A DNA stretch of 64,000 nt. Source: Cutaneotrichosporon cavernicola. Its lineage: Eukaryota > Basidiomycota > Tremellomycetes > Trichosporonales > Trichosporonaceae. The stretch is taken from NCBI RefSeq assembly GCF_030864355.1, contig NC_083398.1, forward strand, positions 992,001 through 1,056,000, read 5' to 3'. The position numbers were made by a program, and so were the translations under genes. The notes under the pieces were generated by a model that did no database searches, was not told the origin of the DNA, and was given only the letters and a program-made list of their open reading frames with translations. Shown in pieces: positions 23,201 to 34,061 of this stretch. The stretch's first letter is position 1. The number at the start of each line of letters is the position of its first letter.

Positions 23201-25213
23201 CGGCCCTTGAGGAGGCCGAGTTCGAGGACGACGACGGTGACTCGTTCGAGAAGGAGATGATGCTGCAGTGTAGGTCCACAATAACAATTCTCCTACTCAC
23301 GCAAATAGCTCTCGATCAGCTGAGGACATACCGGCCCCGATTGCTGGTCTACGGCGCTGCAGGCTCTGGCCAGACATATCTTGGACCGGCCATCCTGCAT
23401 CACCTCGAGGGTTTCCATGTTCAATCATTCGACCTCGCCTCATTAATGGGCGACTCCACAAGGGTAAGTTATCGTGCGATTGGCGGTGACTGACCTCAGA
23501 CCCCAGAAGCCGCCATCGTGCAGATGTTCGTCGAAGCCAAGCGCCACCAACCAAGCATCATCTTCATTCCGTCACTAGGGCAGTGGTCCGAGACCCTGTC
23601 GGAGACAGCACGCTCCACGACCCGTGCTCTTCTCGACGGCATCTCGCCATCCGACCCGGTGCTGCTTCTCGCAATCGTCGACGGGCCAGTCTCCACACTT
23701 CCCCCCGACGTGCGGGCATGGTTCGGCTTCAGTGACGAGAACCGTATCCAGCTCGGCGCGCCGACCCTGGAGCAACGAGGTGAATTCTTCCAGGAGCTGA
23801 TCGACACTGTCCAGCGCCCGCCCACCGCTTTCCCCGACGGCGTCGCCCGCAAGAAGCGTGTTCTCGAGGAACTGCCCATTGCTGCGCCATTACCTCCACG
23901 GAAGCCGACGGAAGTCGAGATCCAGCGTGAGGTCAATCGTGAAGAAGCAGCGCGCCAGATGCTTTACGTGAGCTTCTCGTCGCTTATCTCGGAGCTGTGT
24001 CGCAAGTACAAACGGCCAGTGCACATTGTCAAAGTGAGCAATCTCGATCAACTTGTCATCGCTAACGAATCAGGAAGAGGCGTTTGGCTTACACCGTATC
24101 CTCACAGAGCAAGCCGCCGCGAGCCAACCGCCGCCGCCTGCGGAGGACATCGTTGGTGAGACTGTCAATGGCGCTCCAGATGGAGTAGGCGTAGTCGAGA
24201 CACAAGTAACAGACGCGCCAGGCGGCATGGTCATGGCCCAGCTCGACCCGACAGTTCCGATAACTGAGGCGCCGGCTATTGGGCGGGGCTTGAATGCTGG
24301 CACCGCGACTGCAGAGTTTACAGCTGTGGAGGGAGCAGTTGAGCCTGTCGCCCTCGTCGACCCTGCCATGCAGCCCACGCAGGACACTCAGGACACTAGC
24401 CTGCCGACTGCCTTTGCTGCGCCTTCATGGCAGCCACATGACATGGACCTCGACATCGTACAGCGCAAGCTCACGCGGCACAAGTACTACACGCCGGCCG
24501 AGGTTCTCGCGGACATTGCGCTCATCGAGGAGAACGCGCGGCATACGAGCGACGCTGATCGCCAACTCAAAGTTATCGAGATGGCTGGACACGCGCGCAT
24601 CCACGTACAGGGCTTTGATCCGCGTTGGACACCCGAGTTCGAGAACCTAGCCGTGCGCATGCGAGCGCGCAAGGCCGATCGTGCGGCCGCCAAGGCGGCG
24701 AGCCGGGCAGCAACACGCCGCGGCAGCCCGGCAAGCGGCGGCGACGCTCCTGTCACTGGTGCTCCGGCGAGCGAGACCGCACCCGCCGAGACCGCCACGT
24801 CCGTGTCCGACGCCGCGGCTAATGGGAAACGCGACCGCGAGGGTGACGACGGTACGGAACAGCCAGCCAAGCGTGCACGAGAGGACGGCGAGGGTATGGA
24901 CGTTGATCCAAACGGCACATCGGCCGCGGAGCCTGCAGAGAAGCCGCGCTCGCCGACACCGGAGCCCGAGGTCGTTGACCAGCGGCTCGTAGTGCCGACC
25001 GACGAGCTTGAGAAGCTTGGCGGCGCGCTCAAGCACAGCACGGGCCAGCTCAATGTCGAGGAGCTCGAGCAACTGCGCGCGTCCTTGCTCGACCGTATCT
25101 GGCGTGCGCGACAGGAGTGGGATCGCACGGCGCTGCTGAGCAACATGCGTGAGGCCGTGAGCCGGTTCGTTGCTGAGGCTGCGGACGCGCGGGCCGCGGC
25201 GGAGATGGAGTAA
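20247..25213 (+). CDS. YTA7: ATAD2/Yta7/Abo1-type chromatin AAA+ ATPase with bromodomain-like region
   Basis: Seven exons (20247-22200, 22238-22857, 22895-23027, 23063-23269, 23309-23463, 23500-24033, 24074-25213) give 1,580 residues. The first 430 residues are Pro/Gln-rich and then acidic/basic. The first AAA domain is complete: Walker A GPPGTGKT near residue 685, Walker B IIFFDEIDGLAP, sensor ATNRPD, and arginine fingers in RRPGRFDRE. The second AAA domain is degenerate (GAAGSGQT for Walker A; no DE Walker B), as known for this family. A divergent bromodomain-like helical region follows at about residues 1315-1420 (DLDIVQRKLTRHKYYTPAEV). The acidic N-terminus with hexameric AAA ring identifies histone H3-H4 remodelling chaperones of the Yta7/Abo1/ATAD2 group. 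All intron phases agree. Confidence 0.93.
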
Positions 25214-25438
25214 ATTTGCATGTAGGCGTAGATGTAGAGGTTATGTAGTTTTTGATGCGGCCCTTCTGTTCTTGAGAAGACAATGGTCAGTCAGATGTGC
25301 AGCCGCAGTTGAGCAGTTCCTTGGTCATCTGGCCCCAAAGCGCCCATGATTGACACAATCTGCCATCTTCTCCTTGCATATGCAACATCTACTAGACACA
25401 AGACATCCCAAGTACACGGGCTCGCTACAATCCTAGGC

Positions 25439-27552
25439 TTAGAGCTTGGCGGGACGCTGGACCGCGCCGTTGTTGGGGACGCCCTCGTTGATGCCGCGGA
25501 CGTTGTTTGCGGGGATGGAGCGGCCTGTGTCCAGAGCGTTGGTCGAGCCGTTAAACTGGACGCCGATGAGCGACTGGTGGCCCTTGATGCCCGTGGCCTT
25601 CTCGAGGCGGGTACCAATGTCGGGGTGGACGGCGCGGAAGATGGCAATCTGGCGACGGATAATCTCCTTGTCCTTGCAAGTGCTCATGTGGCCCGACACG
25701 GTCTTGATGAGACGCTCGCGCTCGCCCTCGCTGAACACCTTGGTCCAGAGGTTGCGGGGCGCGTTAAAGTCCTCGGGCCGGACCTCTGCGAGGAACTGAA
25801 CGGCCTGACCGACAAAGTTACCGTGCACCTTGTTGACGTTGACCTTGGGCGGCAGGAACGAGACGGGGTCAATGGTCGAGAGGTAACCGGGACGGCCACC
25901 CTGGTTGTAAAAGGCCATGGGGCCGTCACGCTGGAAGCTGGCAGGCTGGTAGCCAGTCACGGGCTGGTTGACGGGCAGCTGGTGGTAGTTGGTACCGAGG
26001 CGGTGGCGGTGAGTGTCGGGGTACGAGAAGAGGCGCGACTGGAGGACGGGGTCGGCACTGGGCTCGATGCCCGGAACCATGTGCGAGGGGCTGAATGCAG
26101 CCTGCTCAACCTCGGCAAAGTAGTTGGACGCGTTGGTGGTGAGGGTAATCTTGCCAATGTCGCGGAGGGGGTAGTCTGCGTGAGGCCAGATGTGGGTCAG
26201 ATCGTGGACGTTGATGCCCTTGTTCTCCCACGCGTCGACTGCCTGGTCCTGGGTCATGGTCTGGACCTTGAGCGTCCAGCTGGGGTGGTCGCCGCGCTCA
26301 ATGGCCTCGTACAGGTCCTTTTGGCCGTGGTCGGGCCCGAGCTTGCCAGCCTCCTCGTTGGTGAGCGTCTTGATGCCCTGGTTCGAGATGAGGTGAAGCT
26401 GAGCGTAGACCCACTCGCCGGCCTTGTTGACGAGCTTGACAGTGTGGCCGTAGTAGCCGTGCATGTGACGGAAGCCGTCAGGGATGCCGCGGTCGGACAT
26501 GAGGATCTGGCGTTAGCAGTGTCCAGCCGTGTTCAGGGATATCCGGGGCCGGGATACTACTTCCGTGGCAACCGAGAGAGACCGAGGTGGAGCCAACAGC
26601 AAGCAGCGCAACACACCCATTCTCATGACCCTGCTCTGCTTTGCTTTGAGCATATACAGAGCAGGGTGCTGGGTGCAAAGCAAAGGCAGATGCCAAGAGG
26701 ATAGAGGATGTTTACCAGCGGCAAGCAATTCCGGCTTTGGAATGCAAGTGGCCACCGACAGCCAGGTATCAGGGGCGCAAACCCAAAGGAAGCCGAGGCT
26801 GCGGCTCATCTATGTAGATATCCCTGGCCAGTAACCAATGTACAATCGCTGACTGGCTCAGGTGCCTCGAGGTGCAGAAAAACTCACCATGACTTGGTGG
26901 ATCGACTCGGGGTTGTTTGAGAGGTAGTCCCAGAACATGGTCGAGTCGTCACCGCCACCGAGGTGGGTGGCAGGGTGACGCTTCTGAGTGTGGATGAAGT
27001 GGGGGAACTTGGCCGGGTCGCGAAGGAAGAACACGGGAGTCTTGAGATCAGCAATTGTTTCAACTGTTTGGTTTGGGTTCTGGCAGAACTAGGGTGGGTG
27101 GGTCCCTTGTTACTCACGTTGTTGCCAACAAAGTCAAAGTTGCCCTCGGCAGTCTTAAACTTGACTGCAAAGCCACGGGGGTCGCGAGCCTGGTCGCTGG
27201 AACCGCTCTCGCCACCAACAGTTGAGAAACGGATGGTGATGGGGCAAGTGCTACCCTTCTTCATGAAATCGGCACACGACAGGTCCTCGGCGCCCTCGAG
27301 CGACTCCCAGATACCGTGAGCACCCGAGCCCTTTGCGTGGACGACACGCTCGGGGATACGCTCGCGGTCAAAGTGGGCAAGGAGGTCGATGAGCTGGAAG
27401 TCCTGGAGGAGGAGGCCACCGTTACCTGCGCGCTGGGCGGCGTAGGGGTGAGCGACGGGGGCACCATTGCTGGCGGTGTAGACGGTCTGACGCGAGGCCG
27501 AGTCGCGGTCAGCCTGGTACGACTTGGGGTTGGGTGCGTTGTTCTTGGTCAT
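25439..27552 (-). CDS. Monofunctional haem catalase, probably peroxisomal
   Basis: Three exons (27552-27118, 27040-26888, 26506-25439) give 551 residues. The catalytic His is in [12 protein letters not shown], the distal Asn in FVGNN, and the proximal haem Tyr in [14 protein letters not shown]. The block [20 protein letters not shown] is typical. The C-terminus is AKL, a canonical PTS1 variant. The enzyme dismutates hydrogen peroxide. Length and the missing flavodoxin-like tail place it with small-subunit catalases. Intron 1 is 77 nt. Intron 2 is 381 nt, about ten times the local norm, and contains an inverted-repeat-flanked segment described separately. The gene converges on the ATAD2-like gene, with 225 bp between stops. 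Confidence 0.95.
26534..26826. mobile_element. Putative MITE-like insert with 10-bp terminal inverted repeats in catalase intron 2
   Basis: CAGGGATATC at 26534-26543 and its exact reverse complement at 26817-26826 bound 293 bp that fill most of the 381-nt intron. Inside it, CCCTGCTCTG (26629-26638) pairs with CAGAGCAGGG (26657-26666), and CTTTGCTTTG (26639-26648) pairs with CAAAGCAAAG (26676-26685). These two stems cross. A CAGGG terminus resembles hAT-type ends, but I see no 8-bp target-site duplication. There is no ORF of note. It may be a decayed non-autonomous transposon or simply a structured intron. Confidence 0.4.
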
Positions 27553-28581
27553 TGTTGTAACTGAGTGGGAGGAGAGATGGAGAGAAGGAGAGATGGTGAG
27601 AACTGGGATGTGGAAATGTATAGAGGGAGAGGTGGGCACGGGTTGGACTAGCCGGTGTCGGTCGTGGCCGGCGAATAGGAACTGGGTGATTGCTAGAGGA
27701 AGGCACCAGGTAGAGAGGTAGAGAAGGTAGCTTGTAGTAGCAGAGATCACATGCTAAGCGCGGTTAGGTAAAAGCAAAAGGTGGAGGGGGTGGGTGGTGC
27801 TGATGATTTCCTCGGATCCTCGGAGTTGCCGCCCTTGCAAGCTTTCAAGCCCCATGGGGACCAAGTGTGCCCACCGGCCTGGCCCTTTGCGTCATTCGCG
27901 TCATTCCGCTCACATCGGTCCTTCACAGTAGCCCCGCTCACGTCGGCGTGGTACTTGTTACAACTAGATCCAGCACGCGTCCAGTCGAGTTGGACGAGTA
28001 AAGATGATTCGAGGCTCGAGGCGTCACTATTTACATCCACTACTACTGTATGAATAAATAGATGGGACGTTTAAAGTCAGTAGGAGATGCCGAACGCTGG
28101 CCACAAAGGCTAGATTCTAGTTCATGGCGCCAACGCTCAGACTCATGACCCCACGCCCCACGCCACTATAATCAACTCGGTCATCGGTCAACTTGTTTAA
28201 TGGCCTGAATAATCAGACACCACGCCATATCAATCCGCTCCGACCTCATCGCCCAACACCTCTCCACTACCCGATATCATCGGAGTATGAGTTTAGGTCC
28301 AAGTTAGTTTACAGTTGGGTTGGAATGAGTTGCAGTTGGAAATCCGTGCCTCATGCTCATGTCATCATCTCAAGTCATTACCGGTTACTTTAACATCCTA
28401 ACCATTGGGCATTGGTTGAATTGATGTCAGACTATTCAGATGTTAGTGCAGACATCAAACTAAACTACTAAACTACTAGCAACTAGCAACTAGCAACTAG
28501 CAACTAGCAACTAACGACTGGTGGCGGCGGCGTGGCAGCACAGACCTCTCAAGCAACGACTAGGTAGATTACTAGTCACAC
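27553..28581. promoter_or_regulatory. Divergent intergenic region between catalase and alpha/beta hydrolase genes
   Basis: About 1 kb without a supported gene. It ends in a heptamer tandem repeat (28476-28510). No clear TATA or stress element could be asserted. Confidence 0.4.
28476..28510 (+). repeat. Tandem heptamer CTAGCAA x5
   Basis: Five exact copies of CTAGCAA are followed by a degenerate CTAACGA. They lie about 70 bp upstream of the hydrolase start. Confidence 0.9.
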
Positions 28582-30379
28582 ATGGCGTCGCCACCGGCTA
28601 CCCCACCGGCTGCTTGGACCCCCGGTATCCGGTCCTCATCACCTCTACGACCATGGCCACCAACCACCAAAACATCAAAACGTCCATGGCCACTCATCCA
28701 CTCGTTATCGCTACCACTCCCTCTCCCAACACCTTGTCCATCTTCTCCAACACCAATACCAACACCAACACCAGCACCAGCACCAATGCCAACCACACTC
28801 ACCCTCCGCCGCAGCCCTTACACTGGCCCAACAGGCCGTTCAGGTGCCCTCAACATTGCCTTCACCATCCCCTCCATTATCCTTGCCATCGCTGCTCTTC
28901 CCATCAGCACCATCAGGTACTTGTTTACCCGGCCCAAGGGATTCAGCCTCAAGATATTTTTGATTTTTCGCCTTCTGCGTTTCCTCAATTTACTTGTGCC
29001 CATCCTCCCGCCGCCTGAGAAGCGCAAGGCGCTCTGGGAGGGCCCCAAGACTGCCGGGACCCTCCCCGAGGTCAAGATCGAGACGGTCAAGGTCGCTCCG
29101 GCCCCCGAAGCCTGGCGTGTCGGGTACGCTGCCGGTCCCAATGTCGTAAAAGCCATCGAGATGCCGGGATACATCATCACGCCGGCGGGAATTGCCAGTG
29201 GCCCAGCACGCGACGGCGAAAAGATTATCATGTACATCCACGGCGGGGCCTATGTACGCGGCCACCCGCTCTGGACCGCTTTCCCTCACCGCCTGGCAGC
29301 CGAGACTGGACGCCGCGTCTATGGTGTACAGTATCGCAAGACGCTCGACGACGCGACGGCCTTCCCCGGCCCCCTCCTCGACGCCCTCGCAGCCTGGGCG
29401 TATGTCACTAAGGAGATGGGATTCCGGGCCTCCCAGATCATCTTATCTGGCGACTCGGCCGGCGCTCACCTCTCGCTCATGCTTGTCCGCCAGCTCCAGG
29501 CCCTCGGTGAGGCTCTGCCGGGCGGTCTGGCGTTTGCTTCGCCCTGGGTTGACTTTACCTGCTCGTTCCCATGCTGGAACAAGCACACACTTGATTACAT
29601 TACCATAACCAAGTTGCGCAAGTGTATCGACAGCGCGACTCGGCACTATGCGGACGAAGTGAAACAGGGCGCATTCTTCTCGCCCGTCAACGCTGAGGCT
29701 GGTCACTGGCGTTTCCTGATTAACACGCCCGTGTTCGTGAGCTATGGTGGTCTCGAGGTGTTCATGGACGAGGATGAGGCGTTGGTTGCGGCCATGCGCG
29801 AGGACGGCGTGCATGTGACGGTCTGGAAGGTGAGTCTGGCACGAGCGGCGAGCGACGAGTGTAGCGAGTGGTGTGCGGTTGCGGTTTGGAGGGGTTGGGT
29901 TGGGTTCCATGGAGGGGGAGGGGGCTGTTTGGGTTCCATGGAGGGGGAGGGGGCTGTTTGGGTTCCATGGAGGCGCCGGAGCTGTTTGGCCTGACTGGTT
30001 GGGGAGGAGAGGATGTGAAAGCGACAGGGAAAGCGACAGGGGAGCATGGAGGGGACGCAGACGCCGTAGACCACGCAGACCGAATAACAACCCAAGGCAC
30101 CGCTCACACCAGGACGAGTACGGCGTACACGACACGCCTATCTTCGACTGCGTCATTCCGACAAAGTCCAAGGCTTTCACGCACTTCAAGGACGGTGTGC
30201 TCGACCTCTTGCGCATCGAGGCTGCGGACGCTGAGGTCGTCCCGGCCTCACCCAAGACAAGCGAGAGTAGCAGCGTGCTCGTCGAGGCTGAGGCCAACCG
30301 CGAGGGTGAGGTTGACGACCACGACGATGACCACACCGAGGTCGGCTTCGACGTCGACGTCGAGGACAAGGAAGCGTAG
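28582..30379 (+). CDS. HSL-family alpha/beta hydrolase, membrane-anchored
   Basis: Two exons (28582-29829, 30113-30379) encode 504 residues from the first ATG, or 436 from the Met at 28786. The first 68 residues are Pro/Thr/Ser-rich and derive from CCAACA/CCAGCA repeats, so the later start is plausible. A hydrophobic segment (IAFTIPSIILAIAALPISTI) suggests a signal anchor. The oxyanion motif is YIHGGAYV and the nucleophile elbow GDSAGAHL; the acid and His are expected in the last 120 residues (EYGVHDTPIFD after the intron). This pattern fits hormone-sensitive-lipase-type esterases, such as the ER steryl deacetylase Say1. The substrate is not determined. The C-terminal acidic tail is unusual. 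The 283-nt intron contains a 29-bp minisatellite. Confidence 0.82.
29902..29987 (+). repeat. 29-bp minisatellite, three copies, inside hydrolase intron
   Basis: Units start at 29902, 29931 and 29960, each beginning GGGTTCCATGGAGG and ending CTGTTT. The first two are identical over 29 nt and the third is slightly diverged. The G-rich core may form stable secondary structure in the transcript. Confidence 0.9.
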
Positions 30380-30603
30380 GATGCCAGAGCAGGGTGATGT
30401 AGGTCGAGCCAGAGTCTAGGTTGCAAGTGAGGGTTGTATGTGTATGCTTTTCGTACGGATTCTAATTAAACGCGCCGGCGATACGAGTGCGTTTAGGGCT
30501 GATTATGCACTCGTTTCTTGATCACACCTTTAGACGACTTGCGGTGCAACAATCTCGGACAAGTTGTAGTAGTACCATTCTATGATAATACAATCAAATT
30601 CTG

Positions 30604-32463
30604 CTAGTTCTTCATCTGACGGCCTGGATCCGTGTCGACCGCCCAGTTGGGGTTGTAAGCTGGCGGCTCTTCTGGAAGGCCAGAGGGCACAAACACGCGG
30701 CCAACATCGACGTCGCGATGTGCCGTGTTGATGCGGAGTGGGATCGGGCGGACGACAGGTGATGCGCGCACGGGTCCCGCGCCAGGAGGGAGAGCGGGAA
30801 TGGTAAGGGAGTGGGATGCTGGGACCATCGCCGGCTTTTGCAACGAGGTCGTGGACCCATAATTGGAATGAGTGGACGCGGGTTTAGCGGACGAAGACGC
30901 AGCCGTTGACTTGGGCGGCGCGGGGAAAGACTTGGTCTTCGGGCCCATGGCAAGAGGCACCCCAGCCAGTGCGGCGGATACCTTTGGAGAGAGGGGGGCC
31001 GCTCCTGGTGGCAACAGAGGTTGCGAAGGACCAGCCTCTGGGTTCAAGGATGTGATCAACGGCTTGGCGGGTTGGGTAGACGTCGTGGGGGGCGTGGTAG
31101 CTGGTTTGGCCAGCGAGAGGGAGATGGGACCCGATGGCGGTAAGCTCGCAATAGTCGAGACGGACAACTTTGCTTCTACGCGGCGCCTGCCAAGGTCCTG
31201 TGTGGATCTTGTGCGGGGGCGCGCGTCGGGGTCCGACATTCCAGCCTTGTCTGAATGGGACGGAGACTTGGTCGAGGGTTTGGAAGGACCTAGAAGCGCG
31301 GACACAGACAGCCTGGCCGAAGCTGGACGGGAGAATGACGAGATGGGCTGTGTCGACTGCGCTCTCCATGGCATGGTGGGCGAAGGTTGCACTCGCTCTA
31401 GGGCTGGGGAGGGTATGGGAGAGGGGTGTGTTCGCTCGGGGCCTGGCGAAGGGAGTGCTGATGGCTGCGCTGGCTCTGGGCTTGGCGAGGGGAGAGGCGA
31501 GATGTTCAAAGCTGGGCTGCGGCTGCCGAGGCGCCAGTCTGGAAGAGCGGAGCAACTCTGGCGCTTTGACATGCGTGAATCGGGGGAGAGCTGTCCTCGG
31601 CGCGACGAGACCAAGGGCCGGTTCCGCGCCTCTTTGGCCACCCAACCGACGAGGGCTGGGGCTTGGGCACCTGGCGGAAGGCTTGGAATTTTGATTCCTG
31701 TGTTTGAAATGGCACTGGAAGCTGGTGATGGGGAGGTAGAAGCTGGTCCGAGGTGAGGTGACGAGGAGGTAAGAGTCGACCTGAGGCGCGGTGAAGGCGA
31801 CACAAGAGTCTGTTCGAGCTGGGGGGACAGCGGAAGAGCTGGAGATGAGGCCACGGTCGACGACGGAAGTGCCGGCGACGAAGTGAGTGGCGACGAGGGG
31901 ACGATGCTCGAGTGCCGGGGAGGTAAGGTCCGGCGGGCATTAGCAACGTCCCACGCAGCGAGTCGTGGGTCGAACGAGAGGCGTTTGTTGGAAGTAGTGG
32001 TAGAAGAGGGAGAGGAAGGCGGGGAGAGAGGGGACGGGGGCGCCAGAGTGGCGTGAAACGTCGTGGGCCGCTCTCTAATCCGTGGGTGTTCAGTACCGGG
32101 CATCGAGATGGGTCTAGGTCTCTCCTGCTTCTCCTTCTCTGGACGAGGCCGCAGACCTGGCGATGGCGGAGGGTGGGGTGCGTTGGCGGGATGCGAGGGG
32201 GGAAGATGGGGATGGCCGCAGGTGCATCGGGGTATCTTTGCAGACGGGTGGTCGGGGGCGCGTACAGTTTGTCCAAGGTGGGGTTCGGATCTTGCTCTAA
32301 TCCTTGGCGTCGCTGGGAGGGGGAGGGTTGATGTGTCCCCGGCGGCCAAGGGTGGGCCGTGTTCTGTACGTGCGCGTGTCTCGGAGCTTGGAGGATGGTT
32401 TGGTTGACCGCGGAGGGGGTTTGGTTTGCGATCTCGTCTGAATGGGCGTAAGAGGTCTATCAT
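30604..32463 (-). CDS. Hypothetical Ser/Pro-rich protein
   Basis: A single uninterrupted frame of 619 residues from the ATG at 32463 (MIDLLRPFRRDRKPN) to the TAG at 30604. Composition is dominated by Ser, Pro, Thr and Ala with repeated SSP/PSP and SPALP motifs, predicting disorder. The short CTCGHPHLPP segment and the C-terminal PAYNPNWAVDTDPG are the only distinctive parts. The PPAYNPNW element near the C-terminus resembles a PY-type motif, which could recruit a WW-domain ubiquitin ligase; this is speculation. An extended start at 32640 is possible in the same frame. The gene is likely real because the frame stays open over 1.8 kb and codons are consistent, but I cannot name a family. Confidence 0.6.
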   Translation of the reverse strand: MIDLLRPFRRDRKPNPLRGQPNHPPSSETRARTEHGPPLAAGDTSTLPLPATPRIRARSEPHLGQTVRAPDHPSAKIPRCTCGHPHLPPSHPANAPHPPPSPGLRPRPEKEKQERPRPISMPGTEHPRIRERPTTFHATLAPPSPLSPPSSPSSTTTSNKRLSFDPRLAAWDVANARRTLPPRHSSIVPSSPLTSSPALPSSTVASSPALPLSPQLEQTLVSPSPRLRSTLTSSSPHLGPASTSPSPASSAISNTGIKIPSLPPGAQAPALVGWVAKEARNRPLVSSRRGQLSPDSRMSKRQSCSALPDWRLGSRSPALNISPLPSPSPEPAQPSALPSPGPERTHPSPIPSPALERVQPSPTMPWRAQSTQPISSFSRPASARLSVSALLGPSKPSTKSPSHSDKAGMSDPDARPRTRSTQDLGRRRVEAKLSVSTIASLPPSGPISLSLAKPATTPPTTSTQPAKPLITSLNPEAGPSQPLLPPGAAPLSPKVSAALAGVPLAMGPKTKSFPAPPKSTAASSSAKPASTHSNYGSTTSLQKPAMVPASHSLTIPALPPGAGPVRASPVVRPIPLRINTAHRDVDVGRVFVPSGLPEEPPAYNPNWAVDTDPGRQMKN

Positions 32464-33221
32464 AATGTTGAGGTAGCGTGAATGATAAAAGATGGGATGA
32501 AGGATATGAGGATGCGTGTTAAAGTGGTGTGAATGCTGTAGGGATGGAACCAGAGGGATCAGTGCTCCCATCATCGTCATCGTTGCGCTCGCACCCCTCG
32601 CACCCCGGCTCTCCTCCCAATCCAAAATGAAGAGGGGCATGTGCGTAACAGCTGTTGGTTATTTACCTATTTACCTTTGAAACTGATCGCGGATGACAAG
32701 ACCAAAGCCATAAGCCATACGGGTCAGCCATGGATGTGGACGAGACGTGGACAGTCAGCTCAGACTGTCAGACTGTCAGACCGTCTGTACGCCAGTACGC
32801 CCGATCAAACGTCCAGTACTTGTCCTTGCTCCATCCTGCTGGAAACGGCGCCGACTTGATATTGTATCGACTGCGCGATGAGTTCTCCAACGTCACGATC
32901 TCGACCCATGATGAATGAAGATATGGACAACGACTTGGACGACATGGCAAGACATGACATGAGGAGTGCTTATCAACCCACCGGTGTTCGGCGTTGACCG
33001 ATACTTTACATTCCGCGACAACATAATCTCTGCTGACCTACATTCCGCCAACCACTATACCCGTTGCCCACTCTCCTCACTCCTTCATGACATGATCTGC
33101 TGACCTGGGACCAGCGAGTGAGTGCGGACCTGGTCGTCAGATAGTACATATACCCAACCCAAACCTCAGTCCAATCAGTACCTACTCACCTCACTGTACC
33201 CACCTTGACCCACACTTCATA
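32464..33221. promoter_or_regulatory. Divergent intergenic region before the CMD-like gene
   Basis: About 760 bp with no supported gene. AACCTCA/AACCCAAC-type pyrimidine-rich sequence precedes the plus-strand start at 33222. A short imperfect repeat CAGACTGTCAGACTGTCAGACCG lies near 32760-32783. Confidence 0.4.
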
Positions 33222-33890
33222 ATGACCAACCCCAACAAGCCACCTATCCTGAGAGAAGTCCCGCGCTCTCAAGTGACCGACCCCAACGTCCTCGAATACT
33301 ACAACAAGCTCTTTGGAGACCGCGACCCAACCGTCGAACGCGGGACGGCGACGGGTACGCCGGGCGACTGGTGGACAACCTTTGCCCTCACACCCGACAT
33401 TTTCAACCACTGCACTGACGGCTTCAAGCTCTACCGCAACCCGGGGCGTAAGCTCGACCCCGTCCTCCGCGAGCTTGGCCAAACACGGGCCGGATGGGTC
33501 AAGGGCTCTCAATTCGTGTTTAGTCAGCACTGCAAGTCCCTCCGCGGCCTCAATGTGAGCGAGGCCAAGATCAAATCCATCCCATATTGGGCAGTCGCCG
33601 ATTGTTATGACGAGAAAGAACGCACTGTCCTCGCGTATACCGACGCACTTACGATGGGAGATGGGCGGGTGCCGCTCGAGGTGTTTGACAAGCTCAAGAC
33701 TTTCTTGGACCATGTCGAAATCATGGAGTTTACCTATATCATTTGCCTTTATGGCATGCACGCCGTTATGACTCGTGCGCTGAGGCTCGAATACGATGCG
33801 CGCGAGGACCCGATTGTCGAGATTGCCGCGCCGGAAGGATTTAGCGCAGCAGACTTCCTCGGCGGTTCAAAGAAGCCACAGAAGGAGTAG
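33222..33890 (+). CDS. AhpD/carboxymuconolactone-decarboxylase-like protein
   Basis: A single exon encodes 222 residues, a common size for fungal CMD-fold proteins. The helical core contains WWTTFALTPDIFNHCTDGF, LRELGQTRAGW, and the putative active-site helix SQHCKSLRGL, which carries the Cys-His pair region. A long helix EIMEFTYIICLYGMHAVMTRAL follows. Family members include alkylhydroperoxidase-like enzymes and gamma-carboxymuconolactone decarboxylases; the typical CxxC pair of AhpD is not present, so peroxidase activity should not be assumed. No signal peptide is visible. The gene converges on NUP42, with 171 bp between stops. Confidence 0.75.
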   Translation: MTNPNKPPILREVPRSQVTDPNVLEYYNKLFGDRDPTVERGTATGTPGDWWTTFALTPDIFNHCTDGFKLYRNPGRKLDPVLRELGQTRAGWVKGSQFVFSQHCKSLRGLNVSEAKIKSIPYWAVADCYDEKERTVLAYTDALTMGDGRVPLEVFDKLKTFLDHVEIMEFTYIICLYGMHAVMTRALRLEYDAREDPIVEIAAPEGFSAADFLGGSKKPQKE

Positions 33891-34061
33891 AAGTTATAGC
33901 AATGTACCGAGTGTCCCACACGAGGCACCAGTCCCCCAGCCCTCACTTCATCACAGAAACAGCTTCTCCAGTTCCCCAGCGAACGACGCAGTTGATATCT
34001 CTATCAGACCTCATAATCACCTCACAACATACAGACACTATGTGCTAGATGCTATACTACA

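Noticed and set aside
25346..26704. 452-residue plus-strand ORF antisense to catalase
   Set aside because: High-GC codon bias on the catalase strand removes stops in the mirror frame. The translated product has no domain, while the catalase is certain.
26478..26809. Small ORFs inside catalase intron 2
   Set aside because: They overlap the splice sites needed for the catalase and show no coding character.
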